A stretch of DNA of 64,000 bases from Ferroplasma sp. (GTDB lineage Archaea > Thermoplasmatota > Thermoplasmata > Thermoplasmatales > Thermoplasmataceae). Under the pieces are notes generated by a model. That model was not told the origin of the DNA. It ran no database searches and was given only the letters and a program-made list of their open reading frames with translations. The stretch spans positions 1,488,001 through 1,552,000 of the forward strand of contig NZ_CP133597.1 of the NCBI RefSeq assembly GCF_031200575.1, read 5' to 3'. A program made the translations under genes and the position numbers. Positions 38,012 through 46,802 of the stretch are shown here, piece after piece (position 1 is the first letter of the stretch; the number at the start of each line of letters is the position of its first letter).

Positions 38012-38269
38012 ATGTTATTTGAATATGTAATAGCATCCATAAACACAATGCTGGGCAGGATAGATGATATTGCCATCTCTGTTTCTGCTGTATTGATTAC
38101 ACTTTTATGGATTCCGGTTGCACTGAGCTTCTTTAGCACTGATGAGAACAAAAAATATATGGCAAGGGATAGGCTGAAAAACGCCACCATAGGAACAGTA
38201 ATATACATTCTGGCTGTAAGCGGGGTCCTGTATGCAGTATTTAATTATGTGGTTACCGGGAAAGCATGA
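38012..38269 (+). CDS. Small two-helix membrane protein, VirB2/TrbC/CedA1-like pilin candidate
   Basis: 85 residues: a short N-terminal segment (EYVIASINTMLGRIDD), a hydrophobic helix at about 20-40, a charged loop DENKKYMARDRLKNATIGT, and a second helix at about 58-80. Small two-helix proteins with a basic central loop, RxxLKNAxIG-type, are the form of VirB2/TrbC pilins and of the CedA1/TedC subunits of archaeal DNA-import machines. Its stop overlaps the next gene's start (ATGA). The family assignment rests on topology, the loop motif and context, not on strong sequence identity. Confidence 0.65.
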   Translation: MLFEYVIASINTMLGRIDDIAISVSAVLITLLWIPVALSFFSTDENKKYMARDRLKNATIGTVIYILAVSGVLYAVFNYVVTGKA

Positions 38270-39192
38270 ATTTGGAGATAATTCTGAAGGAACTCGCGGA
38301 CACCCTTGTTGATCTTGCAAGACCGTCTGTGATAATACTGTGGCACCTTACTGTAAATTATGGACTTGCTCCCAGGTATTCATATATACAGTTTATAGAT
38401 GGAAACCCAGCCTTTCTATCATTTTATCATTATCTGTTCAACAGCATTTATACAGACATTGTTGTTGCTGTCATGATATTCTCAGCAGTAATCATGCTTG
38501 TATATAATTCTTTCATCAAACCATATCCGGCTACAAGGCTTATAATTAAGATGGCTGTTTCCTCTGTGCTTTTTATAGAATCTTACAGGATTTCTATGCT
38601 GTTTCTGGAGGTTTCACTGGCTTTTTATAATGCCGTGTATACACTGAAACCCGACTGGTACAGTACTGTAATATCTGGACTTTCACCGGAAAATACCCTT
38701 ATATCAATACTGCTAAACGGTTCTTATATACTTGCCATTATACTCCTTTTCGGAATACTCATAATAAGGCAGGCCCTTATATTTTTCTTTATACTGTTTA
38801 TTCCAGTCATTTCCATACTGTTCATGATTCCAGGCAGTGAGAAGCATGTAATCAAGTTTTACAGGATATTTTTTGAAATCGCCTTCTTTCCATTTTTTAC
38901 TGTAATAATACTGTATCTTGTCGGCATGTTTAACAATCCATTCCTGGATATCGGGCTGATATACGTGGCAGCCACGGCACCCCTGTTTTTTGTTACAGAG
39001 GTATACAGATACTTTCAGGGAAGCTTTAACTTCCTGGAATCCGATGCAATCATGTCAGATATATCCTCATCAATGGAAGGTATCACGCCAGAATCTATGC
39101 TAAATGGAAATTTTACACTGGAAGCTGCAATTCCTGATATATCTGAGGATCTTATTCCAGGGATAACTGGCACCGGTGGTGATATTCATTAA
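38266..39192 (+). CDS. Polytopic membrane protein, VirB6/TrbL/CedA-like
   Basis: 308 residues with about six membrane helices (near 62-84, 95-122, 145-166, 168-189, 200-221, 228-246), then a soluble acidic C-terminal tail. The segment RQALIFFFILFIPVISILFMIPG followed by a basic loop (SEKHVIKFYR) matches the distinctive R-hydrophobic-P-hydrophobic-PG-x3-7-basic pattern of the conjugation VirB6/TrbL and archaeal CedA families, which form the inner-membrane channel. It lies between the pilin-like gene and the VirB4-like ATPase, overlapping both. In the Sulfolobus Ced system the equivalent protein CedA carries DNA into the cell. Confidence 0.7.
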   Translation: MNLEIILKELADTLVDLARPSVIILWHLTVNYGLAPRYSYIQFIDGNPAFLSFYHYLFNSIYTDIVVAVMIFSAVIMLVYNSFIKPYPATRLIIKMAVSSVLFIESYRISMLFLEVSLAFYNAVYTLKPDWYSTVISGLSPENTLISILLNGSYILAIILLFGILIIRQALIFFFILFIPVISILFMIPGSEKHVIKFYRIFFEIAFFPFFTVIILYLVGMFNNPFLDIGLIYVAATAPLFFVTEVYRYFQGSFNFLESDAIMSDISSSMEGITPESMLNGNFTLEAAIPDISEDLIPGITGTGGDIH

Positions 39193-39193
39193 G

Positions 39194-41230
39194 ATGCCGG
39201 CCAACGTATATAATTTCAAATCCTATATTTATGGATTACCACTGGAAAAATTTATTATAATAATTGCCGGAATATCCATTATAGCAACTGTTTTTACCAT
39301 ATCTCTCCTTGCTGCACTAATAATAGGGGTGACCTATTTCACCATCATGCTTATTCTGAGGTTCGACCCGGGAAATGTATACTTAATGAGAAAATTATAC
39401 TTTCATGGTTCAACCTATGAAATAAAGTTTATCCAAAATGGTGAGTTGTATGGAATTTCCGGGAAATTTGCCTTTACTGCCCTTGAGATAGAAAACCGGG
39501 AACTATACACAGACAGCGCCAAGAATGTAAAGATCCTCGGCATAGCCCGTGCCCTGGAAAAACTTACATGTGGCTACACTATTGTATCAAAACCGGAGGA
39601 GCATGAGAATTCTATATATTACAGAACATTTGTATTATTAAAGGCTAATGCAGGAAATTTCAACAGCGCTGTGGACACTATTAGGGAAAATATAACTGCA
39701 TTTATTTCCGGAGGCGGAGTTGGTGCAAGGCTCGTTGATGATGAGGATACTGTTTCATCTATCTTCCCTAGAAATGTAAGAACCTTCTCAAATTACTTTA
39801 AAAAGGATGGATTTTACGGTTCATGCTATGATATTGTAGATATGGACTATTCAGGAGACTATCTCTATCAGTCTATAATAGAAAAATTTGGATTCATGGT
39901 GGAATTGTATATAGATGTAAAACCACTTATGAGAAACAACTTATTCATGAAGAGGCTGATTGCCTCCAGAAAGGCAGAGCTTTCATATGCAAAAACAGGG
40001 CATTATGCATCTCTGCTGAAAAAACAGTTAAGTTCGCTTGAAGCCCTGTCCAGGCAGGATAAACTTTATAATGTTTCCATCAGATTTTCGTTGCTCTCGG
40101 ACCATCCTGCTGAACTCAGGAAAAGCAGTGATCAGTTTCTCAGGGTTATGGAATCCACAGGCTTCAAAATTAATCAATTTCATTTTTTTGGCAGGGATTC
40201 ATTTGATCCTCTGGCATATTCATCACAGGGGAAAAAATATATGATGGATGCTGAATCATTATCATCAATTTTCCCCTGCGGTTTCACGGCCATACCGGAG
40301 TCCCGCATGCAGCCTGTTGGTACCAACATAATTACGGGTAAAACAGTATATCTGAACCTGTTCAGAGGTTCATCATACAATATCGCAATAACAGGTGAAA
40401 CAGGATCTGGAAAATCCTATTTTACAGAAATGCTGCTTGGCAGCCTGGGCAATTCTTCACAGGTATACATTATAGACCCCTTAATGGAATATACAGGCGA
40501 TCAAATTGTACAGCTGGGATCCGGGGAGTATCCTGATTTTATCATGGGCACAACAGGAATAAATCATGCAGTAAAGGATGCCATAGAGGCTATTACAGGA
40601 ATACCGGATGAGAAAGTCACAATAATAATAGAAAACGCGGAGAAAAAGTACGGAGATCTCCTGTTTAGCAACTTAATATCTGAAATTATAAATTACGAAA
40701 AACGGCATTCAATTACTTTTACATCACTTGCGGGAAAAATTTTTGAGACCCCAGTAAAATTATCTGGAAAGAGGGTTGTATTCAGGTTTGATTATGCCAA
40801 TAGCCATCTACGTGATATGTTCTTCAGGCTTTGCCTTACTCTTGCCGTGCATCTGGCCGAGGGAAGTGAGGGAAATAAATTCATTGTAATAGATGAATCT
40901 CATCTTTTTCTAAAGGATAAGAAAAATGCAGAAATTGTTGATATGCTCGCCAGAAATGGGAGGCATAACATGATATCCCTTATTACAGTTACCCAGAATG
41001 TTGATGACTATTACCTTAACAATTATTCTGAATCAATACTCAGGAACTCAATGAATTATTTTATATTCAGGCAGCGCGAAAAAATTAAAAACAAGCTTTT
41101 CCTTGGCTACAATATCGACCCATCAGCACTTGCAGGTGGAAGCAATTTCGATTATTCAGAGTGTTTTTATTCTACAGGCACGCTCATAAGAAAATTGAAA
41201 ATTATTGGGGATTTGGGTAATTATAAGTAG
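39194..41230 (+). CDS. VirB4/CedB-like AAA+ ATPase of a DNA-transfer system
   Basis: About 678 residues. Two membrane helices (about 20-55) are followed by a VirB4-type N-terminal domain, then a RecA/HerA-like ATPase core: Walker A GETGSGKS (about 401-408), Walker B FIVIDES (about 563-569), the ARNGRHN segment (about 586-592) and VTQNVDD sensor-like motif (about 599-605). This arrangement is that of VirB4/TraC and CedB, the motor that powers type IV secretion and archaeal DNA import. The chosen ATG follows the previous stop codon by one base; a GTG (39176) would extend it by six residues. It is followed by a convergent UPF0173 gene. Confidence 0.82.
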   Translation: MPANVYNFKSYIYGLPLEKFIIIIAGISIIATVFTISLLAALIIGVTYFTIMLILRFDPGNVYLMRKLYFHGSTYEIKFIQNGELYGISGKFAFTALEIENRELYTDSAKNVKILGIARALEKLTCGYTIVSKPEEHENSIYYRTFVLLKANAGNFNSAVDTIRENITAFISGGGVGARLVDDEDTVSSIFPRNVRTFSNYFKKDGFYGSCYDIVDMDYSGDYLYQSIIEKFGFMVELYIDVKPLMRNNLFMKRLIASRKAELSYAKTGHYASLLKKQLSSLEALSRQDKLYNVSIRFSLLSDHPAELRKSSDQFLRVMESTGFKINQFHFFGRDSFDPLAYSSQGKKYMMDAESLSSIFPCGFTAIPESRMQPVGTNIITGKTVYLNLFRGSSYNIAITGETGSGKSYFTEMLLGSLGNSSQVYIIDPLMEYTGDQIVQLGSGEYPDFIMGTTGINHAVKDAIEAITGIPDEKVTIIIENAEKKYGDLLFSNLISEIINYEKRHSITFTSLAGKIFETPVKLSGKRVVFRFDYANSHLRDMFFRLCLTLAVHLAEGSEGNKFIVIDESHLFLKDKKNAEIVDMLARNGRHNMISLITVTQNVDDYYLNNYSESILRNSMNYFIFRQREKIKNKLFLGYNIDPSALAGGSNFDYSECFYSTGTLIRKLKIIGDLGNYK

Positions 41231-41287
41231 CAATAGCATGGTAAAGGCCTTTTACACAACCAGAGGAAAAGGGCCAAAGTTTTAAAC

Positions 41288-41962
41288 TCAAAATGTAAAA
41301 CTTTTCCCGGGTTCAGGGATGGTAACCTTTGCACCTGCCAGCTCCGCTTTCTCCTTGAATTCAGAGGCATCGGCCTTTATTGGTGGGAATGTGTTGTAAT
41401 GCATCGGTATAACCTTTTTTACACCCAGCAGTTTTATCGCCTCAACTGCGCCATCAATATCCATGGTATAATGCCCGCCTATTGGAAGCATTGCAATATC
41501 CGGCTTGAAAACGCTGCCAATGAGTTCCATATCCTTAAAGTAGGTTGTATCTCCAGCGTGGTAAATTTTAACATCCCCGTTGTCAATAATGTACCCCATG
41601 GAAGCGCCTGCATAAAGCCCATTGTAGCTGGATGAGTGTATTGCAGGGACCGCACTTATTTTAAGGTTCTGGAATTCTACTGTTCCTCCAGGATTTATAT
41701 CAATTGTCTGTGCATTTTCCTTTTTGAGGATTTCTGAAAGCTCAAATGAACATAAAATGGGAATATTGTTTTTCCTGGAAATTGCTACTGCGTCTCCAGC
41801 ATGGTCAAAATGCCCATGCGTAACAGCTATAATATCAGGATTCATGTCCTCAGCTTTCTCCTTGGCAAGTGGATTCCCGCTAAAGAATGGATCGACAAGC
41901 ACTTCCGTACTGCCTTTTATGCTGAATCCTGCATGGCCGTGCCATATAATTTCTGTTGTCAT
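41288..41962 (-). CDS. UPF0173 metal-dependent hydrolase (MBL fold)
   Basis: 224 residues of the UPF0173 family. HGHAGF at the N-terminus, [10 protein letters not shown] (metal ligands HxHxDH), YHAGDTTYF and [10 protein letters not shown] are all conserved signatures of the family, which has a metallo-beta-lactamase fold with unknown cellular substrate. Monocistronic; the promoter lies in the 34 bases before it and the glycosyltransferase. Confidence 0.88.
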   Translation of the reverse strand: MTTEIIWHGHAGFSIKGSTEVLVDPFFSGNPLAKEKAEDMNPDIIAVTHGHFDHAGDAVAISRKNNIPILCSFELSEILKKENAQTIDINPGGTVEFQNLKISAVPAIHSSSYNGLYAGASMGYIIDNGDVKIYHAGDTTYFKDMELIGSVFKPDIAMLPIGGHYTMDIDGAVEAIKLLGVKKVIPMHYNTFPPIKADASEFKEKAELAGAKVTIPEPGKSFTF

Positions 41963-41995
41963 ATATATTTTATTGCTAAATGGTATAAAATTTTT

Positions 41996-43093
41996 TCATT
42001 TATTTTTATATGCTTCAGCAAGGGCAGAGTAAAATTGCCCCACAACATTATTCCAGTCGTATGTTTTTTCTATATAATCATGCATCTTAACTTTATTGCT
42101 GAAAATTCCGGTATATTTTATCTTTTCCCTGATATCCTTCAGGGCATTTAATATCCCGGCTTCGGTAGCATCAATATATTCCAGGAATCCCATCTTTTCT
42201 GCATCGTCGAACCTCGGCTTCAACTCCCGGGATGTTATTACGTAAAGTCCTGATGAGAGTGCCTCGAGAACAACATTTCCAAAATTTTCAAGGGTGGAAG
42301 GAAAAATTAAAGCATCTGAACTTCTATAAATTTCCTGAAGTTCTGAATCAGGTATATTTTTTCTGTGCCTTACATTTTCAGGAATATCCTGTAATATATT
42401 TTCAAGGATGCCTGAACCAACAACAGTAAGATCAATATCCAGATTATGGTTTTTAAATACATTAAGTACCTTGTCTATGCCCTTTGACTTTTCCAGCCTG
42501 CCCACATACAGTAATTTCGGCCTCCCAGGCTGCCTCTCCCCGGGTGTAAATCCAGAGGAGTTTACGCCATTTGGAACACAGAATATATTTTTCATTGGAA
42601 TTAATTTGCTGTTATAACAGTTTATCAGATGCACGGCATTTATTTTCCTGAATATCAATTTATTTCGCACCATGGATGTCACAGCAGAATTAACAATGCC
42701 CACGCCGGTGTAGTTGGATGGAATATTTCCGTGCTCACTCCACACAATAAATTTGCCATGCCGAAATAAATAATAATAGTCATTGTTTGTTAGGTATATA
42801 ATATCAGATATTTTTTCTATATGCTTTACGGTCTTTAAATTAATAAGCCTGTCAAATGAAAGTATTACCGGGGCAAACATGCGTATGATAAAATTGGGTA
42901 TTCCTGAGGTCCTTATTATTAATTTTGAATATATTGATTTTATTGAATATATGTTTTCTTCCTGCATTCCTGTACCCTGAAGAATGAATTTTTGGAATCC
43001 ATCTGCCTTGTATCTGTAGTAATGTGAAATTGTTTTTTCAATGCCACCGTTAAACTCAATGCTGGCCGGTATAACGAAGGTTATTACAATCAT
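41996..43093 (-). CDS. Family 4 (GT-B) glycosyltransferase
   Basis: 365 residues. The C-terminal nucleotide-sugar domain is clear: PKLLYVGRLEKSKGIDKVL, VVGSGILEN, and the EX7E-type region FPSTLENFGNVVLEALSSG with the two glutamates. The N-terminal acceptor-binding domain is less conserved and contains a hydrophobic patch, so the acceptor may be a membrane lipid or a glycoprotein. A function in glycolipid or surface-glycan assembly is inferred; Thermoplasmatales cells lack a rigid wall and use such glycans. No glycan gene cluster is near. Confidence 0.85.
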   Translation of the reverse strand: MIVITFVIPASIEFNGGIEKTISHYYRYKADGFQKFILQGTGMQEENIYSIKSIYSKLIIRTSGIPNFIIRMFAPVILSFDRLINLKTVKHIEKISDIIYLTNNDYYYLFRHGKFIVWSEHGNIPSNYTGVGIVNSAVTSMVRNKLIFRKINAVHLINCYNSKLIPMKNIFCVPNGVNSSGFTPGERQPGRPKLLYVGRLEKSKGIDKVLNVFKNHNLDIDLTVVGSGILENILQDIPENVRHRKNIPDSELQEIYRSSDALIFPSTLENFGNVVLEALSSGLYVITSRELKPRFDDAEKMGFLEYIDATEAGILNALKDIREKIKYTGIFSNKVKMHDYIEKTYDWNNVVGQFYSALAEAYKNK

Positions 43094-43290
43094 CAGGATG
43101 TTATGCCACAGTATATATAAAAATTATCCATGATAGGATGGTTAGATTATTTAGAATATTCTGAGTGAACATAAATCCTGTTAATAAGACACTAATAAAA
43201 TAACAGTGAGAATTATGCCTTCTGCACCCGGGATGTGATAGAGAAAATACCGAAGATAAATCATGCTTTATGAATTTATAGGCACAGATA

Positions 43291-43300
43291 GTTATTTAAA
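43291..43300 (+). promoter_or_regulatory. TATA-like box of hel308
   Basis: gttatttaaa is centred about 25 bases before the ATG at 43321, in keeping with leaderless transcription. Confidence 0.5.
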
Positions 43301-43320
43301 ACATCTAATAATATTCTGTC

Positions 43321-45363
43321 ATGAAATTAAGCGAGGCTACCTCGGATGAGTTTCTCAAGGTAACTGAAAACAATGATTTTACACTTTATAAACATCAGGA
43401 AGAGGCAGTGGAAAAAATAAGGAAAAACAGGAATGTGATAGTATCAGTGCCAACAGCCTCCGGTAAAACACTTATAGGGTATATTTCCATTTATGATACA
43501 TATTTAAGGGGAAAGAAATCAATGTACATAGTTCCATTGAGATCACTGGCCATGGAAAAATTTTCTGAGCTGTCAACTCTCAGAAATCTCGGACTAAAAG
43601 TAACAATGTCCATTGGAGATTATGATATTCCCCCATCCTTTGTTAGAAATTATGATGTTATTATTGCAACCTCAGAAAGGGCAGATTCCATGCTTCACAG
43701 AGATCCCGATATTCTAAATTATTTCGGGCTAATCATAGTGGATGAAATTCATATGATATCTGATCAGAGCAGGGGCCCAAGGCTGGAAACAGTGATATCA
43801 ACGGTTCTTTACCTTAATCCTGACATCCTGATCCTGGGGCTCTCAGCAACCGTTTCCAATATAGAGGAGCTTGCGGAGTGGATGAATGCTGATACGGTTA
43901 TATCAAATTTTAGGGCTGTACCACTGGAAACCGGGATATTATTCAAGCATAACCTCATTCAGGGGAGCGATAAAAAATACATTGGAAATGAGGATGAGAT
44001 CTATCTCATAAGTGAAAGCATTGAATCTGGAGGACAGGCCCTGGTATTCAGGAACTCGAGAAGAAACGCAGAAAAATATGCAATGTCAATGGCGGCTAAA
44101 TTCGACTTTAAGAATGATGTTGCTGACATGAATGTGCCTGCTGATGTATTTAACGAGGTACAGAGCAATATGATATCGCATGGTGTTATGTTTCATCATG
44201 CAGGTCTGTCAAACGATCAGCGTGCTGAGATAGAGAGGCTTTTTAGGGAAGGGTACATAAGGGTTCTAGCCGCAACACCTACACTGGCAGCAGGGGTCAA
44301 TCTACCGGCAAGGACAGTTATAATAAGGGATATAACAAGGTATGCAGATGGATACAGCAAACCTATATCTGGGATAGAAATTCAGCAGATGATAGGCAGG
44401 GCAGGAAGGCCGAAATATGATAAAAAGGGTTATGGATATATATACGTGGCTTCTCCTTCCATGCTCAAGGTGGCCGAAGGCTATTTAAGTGGAAAGCTTG
44501 AGCCCGTAATTTCGAAGATGGATTCTAACAGCCTTATTAGATTTAATATCCTGGCCCTCATAGCATCAGGGGTGGGAAATGACTTTGAAGGCATTAATGC
44601 CTTCTATGGAAAAACACTGCTGGCAATCCAGAAAGATATTGAAGATATGGATCTGGCATTTGAAAGCGCCATATACTTTCTGAAGGAAAACGAATTCGTA
44701 CAGGAGGAAAATGGAAAATATTCAGCAACAAAGTTCGGAAGGCTTACATCGGATCTGTACATTGACCCGGTTACAGCACTTATACTGAAGCAGGCACTGG
44801 AATTTGAATATTCTGAGGAACTTTATCTTTACTTTATTTCAAAAACACCGGACATACTTACATTTAATTTCAGGGATAGCGATTATGTTTACATTGAAGA
44901 GTTTCTTGACCGGCACAATATAAGTGATTTCAGCGATGAATCAATGAAGGCCGCAAAAACTGCCATAATACTAAATGAATGGATTAATGAGGTGCCTGTA
45001 GGTACCATAGCCGAAACTTTTGGAATAGGCCCCGGGGATATCCAGGCAAGGGCGTCATCTGCGGACTGGATTTCATATTCACTTTACAGGATTTCCAGAA
45101 TGTTTGCCCCCGAACATGAAAATAAGTTAATGCACCTGAACATAAGAATCAAGGAGGGCATAAAGGAGGATATAATACGTATTATAGAGATACCTCAGGT
45201 AGGCAGGGTAAGGGCCAGGAGGCTGTATAATAATGGCTTCAATTCTCTTGAAGCCATTGCCGGGGCAAGGGTAGAGGACATATCAAAAATCTTTGGTTTC
45301 TCTGTAAAACTCGCCAGCGATATCATAGAGAATGCAAAAAAAATCAATAATAGGTATTATTAA
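43321..45363 (+). CDS. hel308: Hel308-family DNA helicase
   Basis: 680 residues, superfamily 2 Ski2-like helicase. Motif I PTASGKT is at 44-50, motif II DEIH at 141-144, motif III LGLSATVSN, and motif VI QMIGRAGRP follow. Beyond the RecA domains come the winged-helix and ratchet domains, and the C-terminal helix-hairpin-helix (PQVGRVRARRLYNNGF) that acts as an autoinhibitory or DNA-binding element in Hel308. This helicase unwinds forked DNA with a 3' overhang during replication restart and recombination. Located just after the DNA-transfer cluster, though probably independent. Confidence 0.95.
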   Translation: MKLSEATSDEFLKVTENNDFTLYKHQEEAVEKIRKNRNVIVSVPTASGKTLIGYISIYDTYLRGKKSMYIVPLRSLAMEKFSELSTLRNLGLKVTMSIGDYDIPPSFVRNYDVIIATSERADSMLHRDPDILNYFGLIIVDEIHMISDQSRGPRLETVISTVLYLNPDILILGLSATVSNIEELAEWMNADTVISNFRAVPLETGILFKHNLIQGSDKKYIGNEDEIYLISESIESGGQALVFRNSRRNAEKYAMSMAAKFDFKNDVADMNVPADVFNEVQSNMISHGVMFHHAGLSNDQRAEIERLFREGYIRVLAATPTLAAGVNLPARTVIIRDITRYADGYSKPISGIEIQQMIGRAGRPKYDKKGYGYIYVASPSMLKVAEGYLSGKLEPVISKMDSNSLIRFNILALIASGVGNDFEGINAFYGKTLLAIQKDIEDMDLAFESAIYFLKENEFVQEENGKYSATKFGRLTSDLYIDPVTALILKQALEFEYSEELYLYFISKTPDILTFNFRDSDYVYIEEFLDRHNISDFSDESMKAAKTAIILNEWINEVPVGTIAETFGIGPGDIQARASSADWISYSLYRISRMFAPEHENKLMHLNIRIKEGIKEDIIRIIEIPQVGRVRARRLYNNGFNSLEAIAGARVEDISKIFGFSVKLASDIIENAKKINNRYY

Positions 45364-45637
45364 GCTAGAAAATAAACCTGTGATAGGGATCTATAAAATA
45401 GAAAATACCGGTTAGTGAGCCTTGAAATCAGAATTAATAGATTTCCTTTAATATAATGGTAAAGCATTGTTAAATGGCGATCTTAATAAAAGAAAGTGTA
45501 ATAAAAGAGGCAATGTTATGAATTTAAATGTAATGAGGCATGATCAAAATACCCCTATCCGGGAGCTTTAGGAAGATAATAAATTTAAAGGCTGGATCAT
45601 ATGTTTAAAGAAGATTATAATTGTGAAGGCAGTGAAC

Positions 45638-46567
45638 ATGTTACATGTAAAAATTGAAAAGAAATGCGGTCAGGAAACCATAAATAAATTGAAAAGCCTG
45701 AGACTACTGGATAATAATTATAAAATATCCAGTGATGATACCTATATTTATATACCGGTTACAGGAAAACCGGATGGCTACAAGACAGTGGAAAGGGAAG
45801 CCCTGAAATCTTCCAGGATAGAACCTGAAAGGGTATCTTTTTCCTACGACATCATAGGAAGCATAGCGATAATAAAGGGGAAGAGCGTTGAGGAATCCAT
45901 GTATCTTGCCAGATTCCTGACTGAGCGAAAAAACATCAAAACGGTATACCTTGATAGCGGCATTGAGGGGGAATTCAGGACAAGAAATCTGACACTATTA
46001 TCCGGTGACCCTGTATATAGAACAATTTATCATGAAAATGGCATAAGAATGAACGTTGATGTTGGCAGGGCATATTTTTCACCTAGGCTTGCCAGCGAGC
46101 GTCTACGTATAGCAAAGGAGGTAAGGGATGGTGAAAATATAATAGATATGTTCGCAGGCATAGGCCCTTTTTCCATTCTAATAGCCAAAAATAAGCTGTG
46201 CAATATTATTGCTATTGACAAAAATCCTGCTGCCATAGAACTTCTCGATAAAAATATAGGTTTAAACAGGATGAGAGGACATATTACAGCCATTGCCGGG
46301 GATTCTGGAATTCTGGTATCAGGATATTCAGGATTTGACAGGATTATAATGAACCTGCCACATGATTCCATAAAATTTCTGCCTATAGCCATAGATGCTA
46401 TTGTATCAGGAGGATTGATAAATTATTATGAGATATGTGATCTGGATACCCTGGAATCGAGAATGGAGGAATTCAGAGACCTTGGGCTAGAAATAGTTTA
46501 TAAGAGGATAGTTCATGGGTTTTCTAAATACCTGAATATGTATTCCATAGAGCTTAAGAAGCGTTGA
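45638..46567 (+). CDS. trm5: tRNA (guanine37-N1)-methyltransferase, Trm5 type
   Basis: About 310 residues. SAM-dependent enzyme making m1G37 next to the anticodon. Motif I is IIDMFAGIGPFSILIAK (about 174-190), the acceptor motif is MNLPHDSIKFL (an N-L-P variant of the NPPY box), and the N-terminal domain with KTVEREALKSSR matches the Trm5 D1-D2 arrangement. I prefer the ATG at 45638 (MLHVKIEKK); a GTG at 45623 would add five residues. Preceded by about 270 bases of noncoding sequence with several TATA-like stretches. Confidence 0.92.
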   Translation: MLHVKIEKKCGQETINKLKSLRLLDNNYKISSDDTYIYIPVTGKPDGYKTVEREALKSSRIEPERVSFSYDIIGSIAIIKGKSVEESMYLARFLTERKNIKTVYLDSGIEGEFRTRNLTLLSGDPVYRTIYHENGIRMNVDVGRAYFSPRLASERLRIAKEVRDGENIIDMFAGIGPFSILIAKNKLCNIIAIDKNPAAIELLDKNIGLNRMRGHITAIAGDSGILVSGYSGFDRIIMNLPHDSIKFLPIAIDAIVSGGLINYYEICDLDTLESRMEEFRDLGLEIVYKRIVHGFSKYLNMYSIELKKR

Positions 46568-46779
46568 ATTCAGGTTTAATCTCTGGATGCTCTTGCATGA
46601 ATTTTATTTATTTTCCAGAATTGAGAATATTTATACATGGCTGCTGTTTATGGAATATTATAGGGGAAAACTACAGCTATTTGTCCCAAAATAATTTATC
46701 TGCTTAATGGGGTATATTATTGACTCTCAGAATTTCCATCTACGATAAATCTTAACTTTATAGATTGATTTATTAATAA

Positions 46780-46797
46780 ATAATGTATATACATTAT
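46780..46797. repeat. Perfect 18-bp palindrome in the uppS promoter region
   Basis: ATAATGTATATACATTAT is self-complementary over all 18 bases and ends five bases before the uppS ATG, between a TATA-like stretch (about 46770-46780) and the start. The position suits an operator that would block leaderless transcription. Confidence 0.5.
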
Positions 46798-46802
46798 GTA
46801 TA

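Noticed and set aside
38012-41230. Part of an integrated conjugative element or prophage
   Set aside because: No relaxase, coupling protein, integrase, att repeats or change in base composition is visible, and the flanks are ordinary chromosomal genes; a resident import system fits better, though remnants outside the window cannot be excluded.
45521-45571. A 17-codon frame before trm5 (MNLNVMRHDQNTP...)
   Set aside because: Very short, without a clear TATA-like box at leaderless distance or recognisable motif; most likely noncoding leader sequence.
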